This document shows, piece after piece, positions 7,691 to 16,876 of a DNA stretch of 64,000 nucleotides. A program made the position numbers and the translations under genes. The notes beneath the pieces are model-generated. The model was not told the DNA's origin, searched no databases, and was given only the letters and a program-made list of their open reading frames with translations. Numbering within the stretch: position 1 is the first letter of the stretch; each line of letters begins with the position of its first letter. Source of the stretch: Shinella kummerowiae (lineage in GTDB: Bacteria > Pseudomonadota > Alphaproteobacteria > Rhizobiales > Rhizobiaceae); contig NZ_WUMK01000006.1 of the NCBI RefSeq assembly GCF_009827055.1, forward strand, positions 248,001-312,000. Reading direction: 5' to 3'.

Positions 7691-8860
7691 ATGAGCACGC
7701 ACCCTACGCCCGCCCGTCCCACCCTGCCCGTCGCCGGCGAGGATCACGCCCGCCTGACGATCGACCTTTCGGCGCTTGCCGACAATTGGCGCGCCATGGC
7801 CCGCCGCTCGGGTGCGGCCCGAACCGCAGCGGTGCTGAAGGCGGACGCCTACGGCGTCGGGCTCGAGCCCGCGGCAAGGACCTTCCACCAGGCGGGTGCG
7901 CGCGACTTCTTCGTCGCCACGCCTGCCGAGGGGGCAACGCTGCGCGGTGTTTTGCCGGATGTCCGCATCTATGTGCTGTCCGGCATGTGGGCAGGCTCCG
8001 AGCGGCTGTTCTTCGAATTCGACCTGGTGCCGGTCATCGTCTCGGAAGAGCAGCTCGTCGTCTTCATGTCGGCCATCGCCGATGGCGGTGACCTGCCCTG
8101 CGTTTTGCATGTCGACACCGGCATGAGCCGGCTCGGCCTGCGCGTCGAGGATGCGCTGGCGCTGGCTAGCGATACCGCGCGGCCGGCAAGCTTCTCGCCG
8201 ATCATGCTGCTCAGCCATCTCGCCTGTGCGGACGACCCCAGCCATCCGCTGAACCGCCAGCAGCTCCAGCGCTTCCGCAGCGTCGTCGAGGCCTTTGACG
8301 ACATCGACGCGACGCTCGCCAACTCGGCCGGCATCTTCCTCGGCGAGGACTATCATTTCACCCTCACCCGCCCCGGTATCGCGCTCTACGGCGGTGCGGC
8401 CGTCAACGACGTGCCGAACCCGATGAAGCCGGTCGTCACCGCCGAGGCGCGCATTCTCCAGGTGCGCGAGGCGAAGACCGGCGAAAGCGTCAGCTATGGC
8501 GCGTCGACCGTGTTTACCCGCGACACGCGCATCGCGGTCGCCGCTATCGGCTATGCGGACGGGTACATGCGCAGCCTTTCCGGCTCCGGCGTGCCGCTGC
8601 GCAAGGCGAGTATCCCGGGCGCCAGCGGCGTGCTGCATGGCCGTTCCGTGCCCCTGATCGGCCGCGTCACCATGGACCTTACCCATTTCGACGTCACCGA
8701 CCTTCCGGCCGGCAGCGTGCGGGCCGGTGATTTCATCGAACTGTTCGGGCGCCACATGCCGATCGAGGATGTCGCTCGCGCTGGCGGCACCATCGACTAT
8801 GAGCTTTTGACCAGTCTGGGCGGGCGTTACGAACGACGCTACGAATTGGCAAAAAAATAG
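7691..8860 (+). CDS. alr: alanine racemase
   Basis: This PLP enzyme makes D-alanine for peptidoglycan. The 389-residue product shows the PLP-lysine motif AVLKADAYGVG (Lys50), HVDTGMSRLG (140-149), RPGIALYGG (227-235) and the catalytic tyrosine in SYGAS (Tyr269). These mark a fold-type III racemase. The ATG at 7691 is chosen because catalytic spacing and length then fit the family; the frame is open far upstream, but that part reads as antisense to the neighbouring gene. Its place near dnaB and radA is conserved in rhizobia. Confidence 0.95.
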   Translation: MSTHPTPARPTLPVAGEDHARLTIDLSALADNWRAMARRSGAARTAAVLKADAYGVGLEPAARTFHQAGARDFFVATPAEGATLRGVLPDVRIYVLSGMWAGSERLFFEFDLVPVIVSEEQLVVFMSAIADGGDLPCVLHVDTGMSRLGLRVEDALALASDTARPASFSPIMLLSHLACADDPSHPLNRQQLQRFRSVVEAFDDIDATLANSAGIFLGEDYHFTLTRPGIALYGGAAVNDVPNPMKPVVTAEARILQVREAKTGESVSYGASTVFTRDTRIAVAAIGYADGYMRSLSGSGVPLRKASIPGASGVLHGRSVPLIGRVTMDLTHFDVTDLPAGSVRAGDFIELFGRHMPIEDVARAGGTIDYELLTSLGGRYERRYELAKK

Positions 8861-8928
8861 GACATGTTCTTGTTTTGTGCTATCGGCTTTCGGAATGAGT
8901 CCTTGAACCCTCCGGAAAGCAAGACCTG

Positions 8929-10332
8929 ATGGCGAAAGCCCGCACCCAATTCGTCTGCCAGAACTGTGGCACCGCGCATTCCCGCTGGGTCGGGAAATGC
9001 GAGGGCTGCGGCGAGTGGAACACCGTCGTCGAGGAAGACCCGATGGGCGGCATCGGTTCCGGGCCCGGCAAGGTGCCCAAGAAAGGCCGGCCGGTTGCGC
9101 TGACGGCGCTGTCGGGCGAAATCGAGGAAGCACCACGCATCCACACCGGCATCGGTGAACTCGACCGGGCGACCGGCGGCGGCTTCGTGCGCGGTTCGGC
9201 CGTGCTGATCGGCGGCGATCCCGGCATCGGTAAATCGACGCTGCTGATGCAGGCCGCCGCCGCCCTCTCCCGCCGCGGCCACCGCGTCATCTATGTCTCG
9301 GGCGAAGAGGCCGTCGCGCAGGTGCGGTTACGCGCGCAACGCTTGCAGGCGGCCGAGACCGACGTGCTGCTCGCCGCCGAGACCAATGTCGAGGACATTC
9401 TCGCCACCATCGGCGAAGGCAAGCGGCCGGACCTCGTCATCATCGATTCGATCCAGACGCTGTGGAGCGACACGGCCGAGGCAGCGCCCGGCACGGTGAC
9501 GCAGGTGCGAACCGGTGTGCAGGCGATGATCCGCTTTGCCAAGCAGACGGGTGCGGCCATGGTGCTCGTCGGCCATGTCACCAAGGACGGGCAAATCGCC
9601 GGCCCGCGCGTCGTCGAGCACATGGTCGATGCCGTGCTCTATTTCGAGGGCGACCGCGGCCACCACTACCGAATCCTGCGCACCGTCAAGAACCGTTTCG
9701 GACCGACGGACGAGATCGGCGTGTTCGAAATGTCCGACAAGGGGCTGCGCGAAGTCTCCAATCCATCGGAACTCTTTCTTGGCGAACGCAATGCGAAGTC
9801 GCCGGGTGCGGCCGTCTTTGCCGGGATGGAGGGCACGCGTCCCGTTCTCGTCGAAGTGCAGGCGCTCGTCGCCCCCACCTCGCTCGGCACGCCGCGCCGG
9901 GCCATCGTCGGCTGGGATTCGGCAAGGCTGTCGATGATCCTCGCGGTGCTGGAAGCGCATTGCGGCGTACGGCTCGGGCAACACGATGTTTACCTCAACG
10001 TGGCGGGCGGTTATCGCATTTCCGAGCCGGCGGCGGACCTTGCCGTTGCCTCCGCGCTCGTTTCGTCACTTGCCGGACTTGCCCTTCCCGCCGATTGCGT
10101 CTATTTCGGCGAAGTCAGCCTGTCGGGCGCCATTCGCCCGGTGGCGCACACCGCCCAGCGCCTCAAGGAGGCGGAAAAACTGGGTTTTTCGCAGGCCGTG
10201 CTCCCCGCCGGTTCCGCCGATCTGCCGAAAGGCGCGGGCGGACGCTGGAACGAGATCGAAAGCCTGCCGGATCTGGTGGCGCGCATTGCCGGATCGAAGA
10301 GTGCCCTGAAGCGGGAAGACGAGGACGTCTGA
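8929..10332 (+). CDS. radA: DNA repair protein RadA
   Basis: RadA (Sms) is a RecA-like branch-migration helicase that helps process recombination intermediates. The 467-residue product has an N-terminal C4 zinc finger (Cys10, 13, 24, 27), Walker A GGDPGIGKST (95-104), Walker B around LVIIDSIQTLWS (169-180), the diagnostic KNRFG motif (254-258), and a C-terminal Lon-like domain (about 300-460, [14 protein letters not shown]). All parts are intact. GGAAAG precedes the ATG. It is followed by a repeat element and cvpA. Confidence 0.97.
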   Translation: MAKARTQFVCQNCGTAHSRWVGKCEGCGEWNTVVEEDPMGGIGSGPGKVPKKGRPVALTALSGEIEEAPRIHTGIGELDRATGGGFVRGSAVLIGGDPGIGKSTLLMQAAAALSRRGHRVIYVSGEEAVAQVRLRAQRLQAAETDVLLAAETNVEDILATIGEGKRPDLVIIDSIQTLWSDTAEAAPGTVTQVRTGVQAMIRFAKQTGAAMVLVGHVTKDGQIAGPRVVEHMVDAVLYFEGDRGHHYRILRTVKNRFGPTDEIGVFEMSDKGLREVSNPSELFLGERNAKSPGAAVFAGMEGTRPVLVEVQALVAPTSLGTPRRAIVGWDSARLSMILAVLEAHCGVRLGQHDVYLNVAGGYRISEPAADLAVASALVSSLAGLALPADCVYFGEVSLSGAIRPVAHTAQRLKEAEKLGFSQAVLPAGSADLPKGAGGRWNEIESLPDLVARIAGSKSALKREDEDV

Positions 10333-10414
10333 CGCCCTCCGGCGCGCGGCAATGCCCTGTGGGAAACGCGTGCCGAACTGAGACGGCGAAGGCGCCTTGC
10401 GTTACTGGGTAATT

Positions 10415-10478
10415 CCTTAGATCGGAATCGATTTAAGGACAAAATTATGCAGCAGCTTTTTGTTGCTACAGCGTCCTT
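10415..10478 (+). repeat. palindromic intergenic element before cvpA
   Basis: Two nested inverted repeats abut. The first pairs CCTTA-ATCG (10415 on) with CGAT-TAAGG (to 10438). The second pairs AAGGAC (10435-10440) with GTCCTT (10473-10478) around an AT-rich core with GCAGC and GTTGC. I recall near-identical motifs (ATCGATTTAAGGACAAAATT and CTACAGCGTCCTTTG) as recurring between genes in rhizobia, but no second full copy occurs in this window. Confidence 0.5.
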
Positions 10479-10568
10479 TGCGCGTCATGAATGGCGCGCG
10501 GCGCAGTAGAGTGCGCCCCGCATGGGATGTGGGGCCCGGCGACATTTCGGGTTTGGAGTAGGACGAAC

Positions 10569-11198
10569 ATGCCCATCACAATTCTCGACGGTATCGTCAT
10601 CGGCGTTGCGCTGTTCTCGGCAGTGCTGGCGATGGTGCGTGGTTTCTCGCGCGAAGTGCTTTCCGTCGCAAGCTGGGTGGGTGCCGCGGCAGCCGCCTAC
10701 TTCCTCTATCCGGTGCTGCTTCCCTACGCGAAGGACTATACGACGAGCGACACGGTCGCGATGGTCGGCTCCGCCGCCGCCGTCTTCCTGGTCGCGCTCA
10801 TCGTGATCTCCTTCATCACCATGCGCATCGCCGACTTCATCATCGACAGCCGCATCGGCGCGCTCGACCGCACGCTCGGCTTCCTGTTCGGCGCCGCCCG
10901 CGGCATCCTGCTCGTCGTCGTCGCCATGCTGTTCTTCAACTGGCTGGTCGCACCGCAGCAGCAGCCGGGCTGGGTCACCACCGCAAAATCCAAGCCGCTG
11001 CTCGACAATCTCGGCTCGCGCCTCGTGGCGCTCCTGCCGGAAGATGCCGATGCGACGATCATCGATCGCCTGCGCGGCAAACCGGCCGAAGGCGCACCGG
11101 CAGAGGGCGGCGCGGAAGACCCGGATGCGGCCACCGGCGGCACGGGCCAAGGCACTGGCCAGACGCCCGCCGAAGAGACCCCGGCAACGAACGGATAA
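10569..11198 (+). CDS. cvpA: CvpA family membrane protein
   Basis: The 209-residue protein has four membrane segments in about residues 5-130, with the CvpA pattern DGIVIGVALFSAVLAMVRGFSREVLSV near the start and a second family-like stretch (GALDRTLGFLFGAARGILLVVV). The last 50 residues are a low-complexity Pro/Gly/Ala/Thr-rich tail. The family is linked genetically to colicin V production and envelope stress in enterics; the biochemical role is unknown. The start is chosen by GGAGTAGGA upstream. It lies upstream of purF, as in many proteobacteria, but a strong terminator separates them here. Confidence 0.92.
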   Translation: MPITILDGIVIGVALFSAVLAMVRGFSREVLSVASWVGAAAAAYFLYPVLLPYAKDYTTSDTVAMVGSAAAVFLVALIVISFITMRIADFIIDSRIGALDRTLGFLFGAARGILLVVVAMLFFNWLVAPQQQPGWVTTAKSKPLLDNLGSRLVALLPEDADATIIDRLRGKPAEGAPAEGGAEDPDAATGGTGQGTGQTPAEETPATNG

Positions 11199-11205
11199 GT
11201 AATCA

Positions 11206-11254
11206 GGGGAGCCGCGCTCGCGAAAATTGACGAGAGCAGGCTCCCCGGTTTTTT
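11206..11254 (+). terminator. Rho-independent terminator after cvpA
   Basis: GGGGAGCC (11206-11213) pairs with GGCTCCCC (11239-11246) and is followed by GG and six T. The loop is 25 nt and AT-rich. It separates cvpA from purF. Confidence 0.75.
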
Positions 11255-11390
11255 GGTAGGATGAGATATCAGCCACTGACGCTTCCGGGCCTCGGTGGCA
11301 AATGCTTTAGGCCATACCCATATGGGCATGGCCGGCACCCAACGAAGACCCCGTGCAACCTCCTATGGTCCCGAGCAAAGGCTTGCAGCA

Positions 11391-12884
11391 ATGAGCGATT
11401 TCCTGTTTCCCGGCCGCCACGACGACGATCTCGACGGCGATACGCTTCACGAAGAGTGCGGCGTCTTCGGCATCCTCGGCCACCCGGAAGCCGCAACCTT
11501 GACGGCGCTCGGCCTGCACGCGCTCCAGCATCGCGGCCAGGAGGCGGCGGGTATCGTCTGCTTCGACGGCACGCAGTTCCACACCGAAAAGCATATGGGG
11601 CTCGTCGGCGACCACTATACGAACCCGGCGACGCTCGCCAAGCTGCCGGGCAACATGGCGATCGGCCATACCCGCTACTCCACCACCGGCGAGGTGGCGC
11701 TGCGCAACGTGCAGCCGCTCTTCGCGGAACTGGAAGTCGGCGGCATCGCCGTCGCCCATAACGGCAACTTCACCAACGGCCTGACGCTGCGGCGCCAGCT
11801 GATTGCCGGCGGCGCGATCTGTCAGTCGACCTCCGACACCGAAGTCGTGCTCCACCTCATCGCCCGCTCGCGCTACACCTCCACGACGGACCGCTTCATC
11901 GATGCGATCCGTCAGATGGAAGGCGGCTATTCGATGCTCGGCATCACCCGCACCAAGCTGATCGCCGCGCGCGACCCCACGGGCATCCGTCCGCTGGTCA
12001 TGGGCGAACTCGACGGCAAGCCGATCTTCGCTTCGGAAACCTGCGCGCTCGACATTATCGGCGCAAAATACATCCGCGACGTGGAGAACGGCGAGATCAT
12101 CGTCTGCGAAATCCAGCCGGACGGCTCGATCACCATCGAGGCGAAGAAGTCGGGCAATTCGCAGCCGGAACGCCTGTGCCTGTTCGAATATGTCTATTTC
12201 GCCCGTCCCGATTCGGTCGTCGGCGGCCGCAGCGTCTATGTCGCGCGCAAGAACATGGGCATCAACCTTGCCAAGGAGCATCCGGTCGAGGGCGACGTCG
12301 TCGTTCCGGTGCCGGATGGCGGCACGCCGGCCGCGCTCGGTTATGCCCAGCAGAGCGGCATCCCGTTCGAATACGGCATCATCCGTAACCATTATGTCGG
12401 CCGCACCTTCATCGAGCCGACGCAGCAGATCCGCGCCTTCGGCGTGAAGCTGAAGCATTCGGCCAACCGTGCAATGATCGACGGCAAGCGCGTGATCCTC
12501 GTTGACGATTCCATCGTACGCGGCACGACGTCGCTGAAGATCGTGCAGATGATCCGCGATGCCGGCGCCAAGGAAGTGCATATCCGCGTCGCCAGCCCGA
12601 TGATCTTCTACCCGGACTTCTACGGCATCGATACGCCGGACCGCGACAAGCTGCTGGCCAACCAGTACAACGACGTGAAGGCCATGGCCAAGCACATCGG
12701 CGCGGATTCGCTGGAGTTCATCTCCATCGATGGCCTCTACCGCGCCGTCGGCGGCGAAGACCGCAACAACAGCCGCCCGCAATTTACCGACCACTACTTC
12801 ACCGGCGACTATCCGACGCGCCTGCTTGACAAGGAAGGCGAGACGATGGGACGGAAGATTTCGGTAATGGCAAGCAACGGATAA
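11391..12884 (+). CDS. purF: amidophosphoribosyltransferase
   Basis: PurF performs the first committed step of purine synthesis, making 5-phosphoribosylamine from PRPP and glutamine. The 497-residue product has the class II glutamine amidotransferase domain with the nucleophile Cys23 in HEECGVFG, so a 22-residue propeptide is probably removed. The C-terminal phosphoribosyltransferase domain carries the PRPP loop VILVDDSIVRGTTS (about 370-383). The ATG at 11391 gives this propeptide length; 32 further in-frame codons upstream have no ribosome site. It is followed 11 nt later by an SDR gene. Confidence 0.97.
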   Translation: MSDFLFPGRHDDDLDGDTLHEECGVFGILGHPEAATLTALGLHALQHRGQEAAGIVCFDGTQFHTEKHMGLVGDHYTNPATLAKLPGNMAIGHTRYSTTGEVALRNVQPLFAELEVGGIAVAHNGNFTNGLTLRRQLIAGGAICQSTSDTEVVLHLIARSRYTSTTDRFIDAIRQMEGGYSMLGITRTKLIAARDPTGIRPLVMGELDGKPIFASETCALDIIGAKYIRDVENGEIIVCEIQPDGSITIEAKKSGNSQPERLCLFEYVYFARPDSVVGGRSVYVARKNMGINLAKEHPVEGDVVVPVPDGGTPAALGYAQQSGIPFEYGIIRNHYVGRTFIEPTQQIRAFGVKLKHSANRAMIDGKRVILVDDSIVRGTTSLKIVQMIRDAGAKEVHIRVASPMIFYPDFYGIDTPDRDKLLANQYNDVKAMAKHIGADSLEFISIDGLYRAVGGEDRNNSRPQFTDHYFTGDYPTRLLDKEGETMGRKISVMASNG

Positions 12885-12895
12885 TTGACAGCAGC

Positions 12896-13636
12896 ATGAG
12901 CATTGACCTTACAGACCGCATCGCGCTGGTCACCGGCGCGTCGCGCGGGATCGGCTATTTCACCGCCCTGGAACTCGCCAAGGCCGGCGCCCATGTCATC
13001 GCCTGCGCCCGCACCGTGGGTGGGCTCGAAGAGCTGGACGATGCGATCCAGGCCGCCGGCGGCTCGGCGACGCTCGTGCCGTTCGACCTCGCCGACATGG
13101 CGGCCATCGACAAGCTCGGCGGCTCGATCTTCGAGCGCTGGGGCAAGCTCGACATCCTGGTCGCCAATGCCGGCGTGCTCGGCACGATCTCGCCGATCGG
13201 TCATGTCGAGGCGAAGGTTTTCGACAAGGTGATGACCATCAACGTGACCGCGACGTGGCGGCTGATCCGCTCGGTCGAGCCGCTGCTGATGAAATCCGAT
13301 GCCGGTCGCGCCGTCATCCTGTCGTCGAGCGCCGCGCACAAATGCAAGCCTTTCTGGGGGCCCTACTCCGCCTCCAAGGCGGCCGTCGAGGCTCTGGCGC
13401 GCACGTGGGCTGGCGAGACACAGCGTACGGCGCTGCGCATCACCTCGGTCGATCCTGGCGCCACCCGCACCGCCATGCGCGCGCAGGCCGTGCCCGGCGA
13501 AGACCCGACGACGGTGCAGCACCCTTCGGACGTGGCCAAGGCCATCCTGCCGCTGGTTGCTCCGGATTTTACGGAGACGGGAAAACTCTTCGACATGCGC
13601 CAGGGCCGCCTGCTGGACTATCGCCTGCCGGAGTGA
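12896..13636 (+). CDS. SDR family NAD(P)-dependent oxidoreductase
   Basis: The 246-residue product is a classical short-chain dehydrogenase: cofactor loop TGASRGIG (13-20), NAGVLG (91-96), catalytic Ser in ILSSSAA (about 143-145), and YSASK with Tyr157 and Lys161. It is probably co-transcribed with purF (11-nt gap). The substrate cannot be told from sequence. A strong bidirectional terminator follows the gene. Confidence 0.9.
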   Translation: MSIDLTDRIALVTGASRGIGYFTALELAKAGAHVIACARTVGGLEELDDAIQAAGGSATLVPFDLADMAAIDKLGGSIFERWGKLDILVANAGVLGTISPIGHVEAKVFDKVMTINVTATWRLIRSVEPLLMKSDAGRAVILSSSAAHKCKPFWGPYSASKAAVEALARTWAGETQRTALRITSVDPGATRTAMRAQAVPGEDPTTVQHPSDVAKAILPLVAPDFTETGKLFDMRQGRLLDYRLPE

Positions 13637-13670
13637 CGGACAGGCTCGCACGTCGAAACCCGCAATGACA

Positions 13671-13708
13671 AAAAGGCCAGGCTTGGAGATCCCAAGCCTG
13701 GCCTTTTT
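13671..13708. terminator. bidirectional Rho-independent terminator
   Basis: A 15-16-bp stem (AAAAGGCCAGGCTTGG with CCAAGCCTGGCCTTTT) around an AGATC-type loop has A and T runs on both sides. It serves both the SDR gene on the plus strand and the lipoprotein gene that converges from the minus strand. Confidence 0.85.
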
Positions 13709-13764
13709 CGTTGAAGCGATTTACCGGCCCGCCGTCACGACGGACGAACGGCAATAGTCTGACC

Positions 13765-14337
13765 TTACCAGGAGCCGCAGCTCTTGAGTTGGCGCGAATA
13801 CATGGCCGCCATGTTCGCCGCCCGCTTCCCGCCCGTCTTCGCCGTGCCGCTCCAGTTGCCGCGCTTGTAGCCGGCATGGCCATGGTAATAGGCGATGTAG
13901 AGGCGGTAAGTATCGTTAAGCGCGATGCCGTTCGTGCGGTTGCTCTCGCTGTGATACCAGCCGATGAAGCGGATCGCATCGCCGAAATCGGTGCGCTTGG
14001 CCATCCAGCGGCCCGTCTCGCTCTTGTAGCGCGCCCAGGTGCCGTCCAGCGCCTGGGAGAAGCCGAGCGCCGACGACTGGCGTTTCCACGGAATGAAGCC
14101 GAAGAGCTTTGTGCGCGGCGGGCGCGCATTATGGCGGAAGCCGGATTCCGTATAAATCGTCGCCATGAGCACGGGCACCGGCACGCCGTACTCGCGCTCG
14201 ACGCTGTAGGCGGCGCGCCGCCAATTATCAAACAGGCCGTCGCGCTGCTCGAAGATAGCACAGGCATCCCGCGTCTGGCGCGGCACGGAGGCGCATCCGG
14301 CAAGCAGCAGGAGGACGACGATCAATACGCAACGCAT
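13765..14337 (-). CDS. lipoprotein with lytic transglycosylase (SLT-like) domain
   Basis: The 190-residue product starts with a lipoprotein signal (VLLLLAGC, lipid-modified Cys15). The rest resembles the lysozyme-like SLT fold: a probable catalytic Glu63 in ATIYTESGFRHNA, then ALGFSQALDGTWARYK and DAIRFIGWYH. It would cleave peptidoglycan glycan strands from its outer-membrane anchor. It is short for a transglycosylase and has no other domain. It is a single-gene unit with its own upstream region. Confidence 0.85.
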   Translation of the reverse strand: MRCVLIVVLLLLAGCASVPRQTRDACAIFEQRDGLFDNWRRAAYSVEREYGVPVPVLMATIYTESGFRHNARPPRTKLFGFIPWKRQSSALGFSQALDGTWARYKSETGRWMAKRTDFGDAIRFIGWYHSESNRTNGIALNDTYRLYIAYYHGHAGYKRGNWSGTAKTGGKRAANMAAMYSRQLKSCGSW

Positions 14338-14638
14338 CGCAGTTCCTCAAAATCTGCGAAAATTTATAAATCGTAAATCTTAACAATCCGTTTTGATTCA
14401 AATGCCGTATAGCGCTTCCCATTCACGGCGGTGATCCGCCCATCAAATATGCAAATGCATTATTTTGTTGCGCTTTTTGGCCTTACGGCCTAATCAATCT
14501 GCAGCACGCCGGACCTTCGCGCATGATTGTTCCGGGCTGTGAAAGAACCCGCTCCGCATCGGAATCCGGCAGCGCCGTCCGGGCGCGTGAGCATTTGCGA
14601 CCGGGCCTTCTCCAAGGCCCAAGCTGAGGAGAAAGACC
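14338..14638 (+). promoter_or_regulatory. 301-nt divergent intergenic region; candidate promoter at 14468-14496
   Basis: This gap lies between the lipoprotein gene (minus) and the binding-protein gene (plus). The first 130 nt are AT-rich and probably hold the leftward promoter. For the rightward gene the best match is TTGCGC (14468-14473), a 17-nt spacer, and TAATCA (14491-14496). A perfect 7-bp hairpin (GGGCCTT / AAGGCCC, 14603-14620) sits just before the GAGGAGA ribosome site. I see no coding sequence here. Confidence 0.4.
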
Positions 14639-15745
14639 ATGAAGAAGCCAATTTTCGCCGGAGCCCTGCTCGCGGCTTCCGTCGCCTTCGCACCGCTTGC
14701 CCATGCCGATATCGTCATCGGCCTCATCGCGCCCCTCACCGGCCCGGTTGCCGCCTATGGCGACCAGGTCAAGAACGGCGCGGAAGCAGCCGTTGCCGAA
14801 ATCAACAAGAACGGCGGCATCCTCGGCGAACAGGTCGTGCTGAAGCTGGCGGATGATGGCGGCGAGCCCAAGCAGGGCGTTTCGGCCGCCAACCAGATCG
14901 TCGGCGAAGGCATCCGCATCGTCGTCGGACCGGTGACCTCCGGCGTTGCCATCCCGGCCTCCGACGTGCTGGCGGAAAACGGCATCCTGATGGTCACCCC
15001 GACGGCGACCGCACCGGACCTGACGGCCCGCGGCCTGACCAACGTTCTGCGCACCTGCGGCCGCGACGACCAACAGGCGGACGTCGCCGCTGCCTATGTT
15101 CTTGCCAAGTTCAAGGACAAGAAGGTCGCCGTGATCCATGACAAGGGCGCTTACGGCAAGGGCCTTGCGGACGCTTTCAAGGCGGCGATCAACAAGGGCG
15201 GCATCACCGAGGCGCTCTATGATTCGGTCACCCCGGGCGAGAAGGATTTCAGCGCGCTGCTGACCCGTCTCAAGGCTGACGGCGTCGAGGTCATCTATTT
15301 CGGCGGCTACCATCCGGAAGGCGGCCTGCTCGCCCGTCAGTTGAAGGATCTCTCGGTCAACGCGACGATCATCGGCGGTGAAGGCCTGTCGAACAGCGAA
15401 TATTGGGCAATTGGCAACGAAGCTGCTGCCGGCACGCTGTTCACCAACGCTTCCGACGCGCTGAAGAGCCCCGACTCGCAGGCCGCCGTTGCCGTACTGA
15501 AGGAAAAGGGCATTCCGCCGGAAGCCTTCACGCTGAACGCCTATGCCGCCGTCGAAGTGCTGAAGGCCGGCATCGAGAAGGCTGGCAGCGCGGAAGACGC
15601 CACGGCCGTCGCCACCGCGCTGAAGTCCGGCGAAGCGATCCCGACCGCCATCGGCAAGCTCACCTACGGCGAAACCGGCGACCTGACCTCGCAGAGCTTC
15701 TCGCTGTTCAAGTGGGAAGACGGCAAGATCGTCGCCGCCGAATAA
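14639..15745 (+). CDS. branched-chain amino acid ABC transporter, substrate-binding protein
   Basis: The 368-residue product is a periplasmic LivJ/LivK-type binding protein (leucine/isoleucine/valine or related amino acids). It has a Sec signal peptide ([23 protein letters not shown]) and the family start [29 protein letters not shown], then [32 protein letters not shown] site precedes the ATG. No permease or ATPase genes adjoin it, so it must work with a transporter encoded elsewhere; this is common for such genes in rhizobia. Confidence 0.93.
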   Translation: MKKPIFAGALLAASVAFAPLAHADIVIGLIAPLTGPVAAYGDQVKNGAEAAVAEINKNGGILGEQVVLKLADDGGEPKQGVSAANQIVGEGIRIVVGPVTSGVAIPASDVLAENGILMVTPTATAPDLTARGLTNVLRTCGRDDQQADVAAAYVLAKFKDKKVAVIHDKGAYGKGLADAFKAAINKGGITEALYDSVTPGEKDFSALLTRLKADGVEVIYFGGYHPEGGLLARQLKDLSVNATIIGGEGLSNSEYWAIGNEAAAGTLFTNASDALKSPDSQAAVAVLKEKGIPPEAFTLNAYAAVEVLKAGIEKAGSAEDATAVATALKSGEAIPTAIGKLTYGETGDLTSQSFSLFKWEDGKIVAAE

Positions 15746-15765
15746 GGTTTGGCGATGGAAATGCG

Positions 15766-15797
15766 AACGCCGGGGTTTTGCCCCGGCGTTTTCGTTT
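15766..15797 (+). terminator. Rho-independent terminator after the binding-protein gene
   Basis: A perfect 10-bp stem (AACGCCGGGG / CCCCGGCGTT) with a TTTTG loop is followed by TTCGTTT. It lies 20 nt after the stop codon. Confidence 0.8.
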
Positions 15798-15833
15798 GCG
15801 CTTTGAAGTACGCAATTCCGAACTGGTCCCGCT

Positions 15834-16871
15834 CTATCGGTCCACCACCGTCCGCACCACGACCGACAGGCCGGGTGCGAGGTGCTTTGCCAGGTCCTGG
15901 CCTTCGTCTATGGCGATGCGCACGGGCACGCGCTGCGCGATCTTGGTGAAGTTGCCGGTGGCGTTGTCCGGCTTGATGACGCTGAACTCGGAGCCCGCGG
16001 CGGGCGAGAAGCGCTCGACACGGCCCGTCAGCGTCGCGTGCTTCAATGCATCGACACTGACCTCGACCTTCTGGCCGGGCTCGATATAGGCGAGCTGGGT
16101 TTCCTTGAAATTGGCGATGACCCAGGTGTCATGCGGCACGACGGCCATAAGCTGCGTGCCGGCGGTGACATATTGGCCGAGTTTCACGCCCACCTCGCCA
16201 ACGGCCCCGTCCCGCGGCGCCGTGATCACCGTGTTGGAGAGATCGATCTTCGCGAGTTCAACGGAAGCCTCGGCACCGGCCACGGCCGCCCGCAGCGAAT
16301 CGCGGCCGACGATGATCGTCTGAAGATCCTGCTTCGAGACTTCGAGGTTCGCCTCGGCCTGTGATACGGCGGCCTGCGCCTGATCGAACGTGGTGCGGCT
16401 CTGTTCGCGGTCGCTTTGGGTGGCGATGCCCTTGTTGGAAAGCTCCTCGATACGGTTCCAGTTTTCCTCCGCCCGGCGCCTCGCATATCTGGCGCTGTCG
16501 AGGGCGGCGTTACTTGCACCGATGCGGGCGTTGGCGGCATTTTCCTGCTGCTCGGAATTGGCAAGTGCGGCCTTCTGGCTGGCGAGCGTGGCGTTGGCCT
16601 GCTCGACCTTCTGGCGGTAGATCCGGTCGTCGAGGCGCGCCAGCACCGCGCCGGCCTTGACGGTCTCGTAATCCTTCACCGCGACATCCGTGACATAGCC
16701 GCTGAGCTGCGGGCTGATCAGCGTTACATAGCCGCGCACATAGGCATTGTCCGTCGTCTGGACCTCGCTGGAAAAGGGCGGCAGGTGCCAGGCGTAGAGC
16801 ACCGCGATGAGACCGGCGAGGCCGAGAAGAACGGCGAGCGTGGTGGCGGTGTGACGAATATAAGTCTTCAT
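15834..16871 (-). CDS. HlyD/EmrA-type membrane fusion protein of an efflux pump
   Basis: The 345-residue product has one N-terminal membrane anchor (TTLAVLLGLAGLIAVLYAW), a lipoyl-like half-motif (TTDNAYVRGYVTLISPQLSGYV), a long helical hairpin (about 85-205, rich in Ala/Glu/Gln), and the second half-motif (VITAPRDGAVGEVGVKLGQYV). It links the inner-membrane pump to an outer-membrane channel. The ATG at 16871 is chosen over an in-frame TTG at 16880 that overlaps the upstream stop, since GAAGG is better spaced from the ATG. It is the last gene of the marR-pump-hlyD operon. Confidence 0.9.
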   Translation of the reverse strand: MKTYIRHTATTLAVLLGLAGLIAVLYAWHLPPFSSEVQTTDNAYVRGYVTLISPQLSGYVTDVAVKDYETVKAGAVLARLDDRIYRQKVEQANATLASQKAALANSEQQENAANARIGASNAALDSARYARRRAEENWNRIEELSNKGIATQSDREQSRTTFDQAQAAVSQAEANLEVSKQDLQTIIVGRDSLRAAVAGAEASVELAKIDLSNTVITAPRDGAVGEVGVKLGQYVTAGTQLMAVVPHDTWVIANFKETQLAYIEPGQKVEVSVDALKHATLTGRVERFSPAAGSEFSVIKPDNATGNFTKIAQRVPVRIAIDEGQDLAKHLAPGLSVVVRTVVDR

Positions 16872-16876
16872 GGCAG

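Noticed and set aside
14639-15745. Complete branched-chain amino acid ABC transporter operon
   Set aside because: Only the binding-protein gene is present; neighbours are an efflux operon and a lipoprotein gene.
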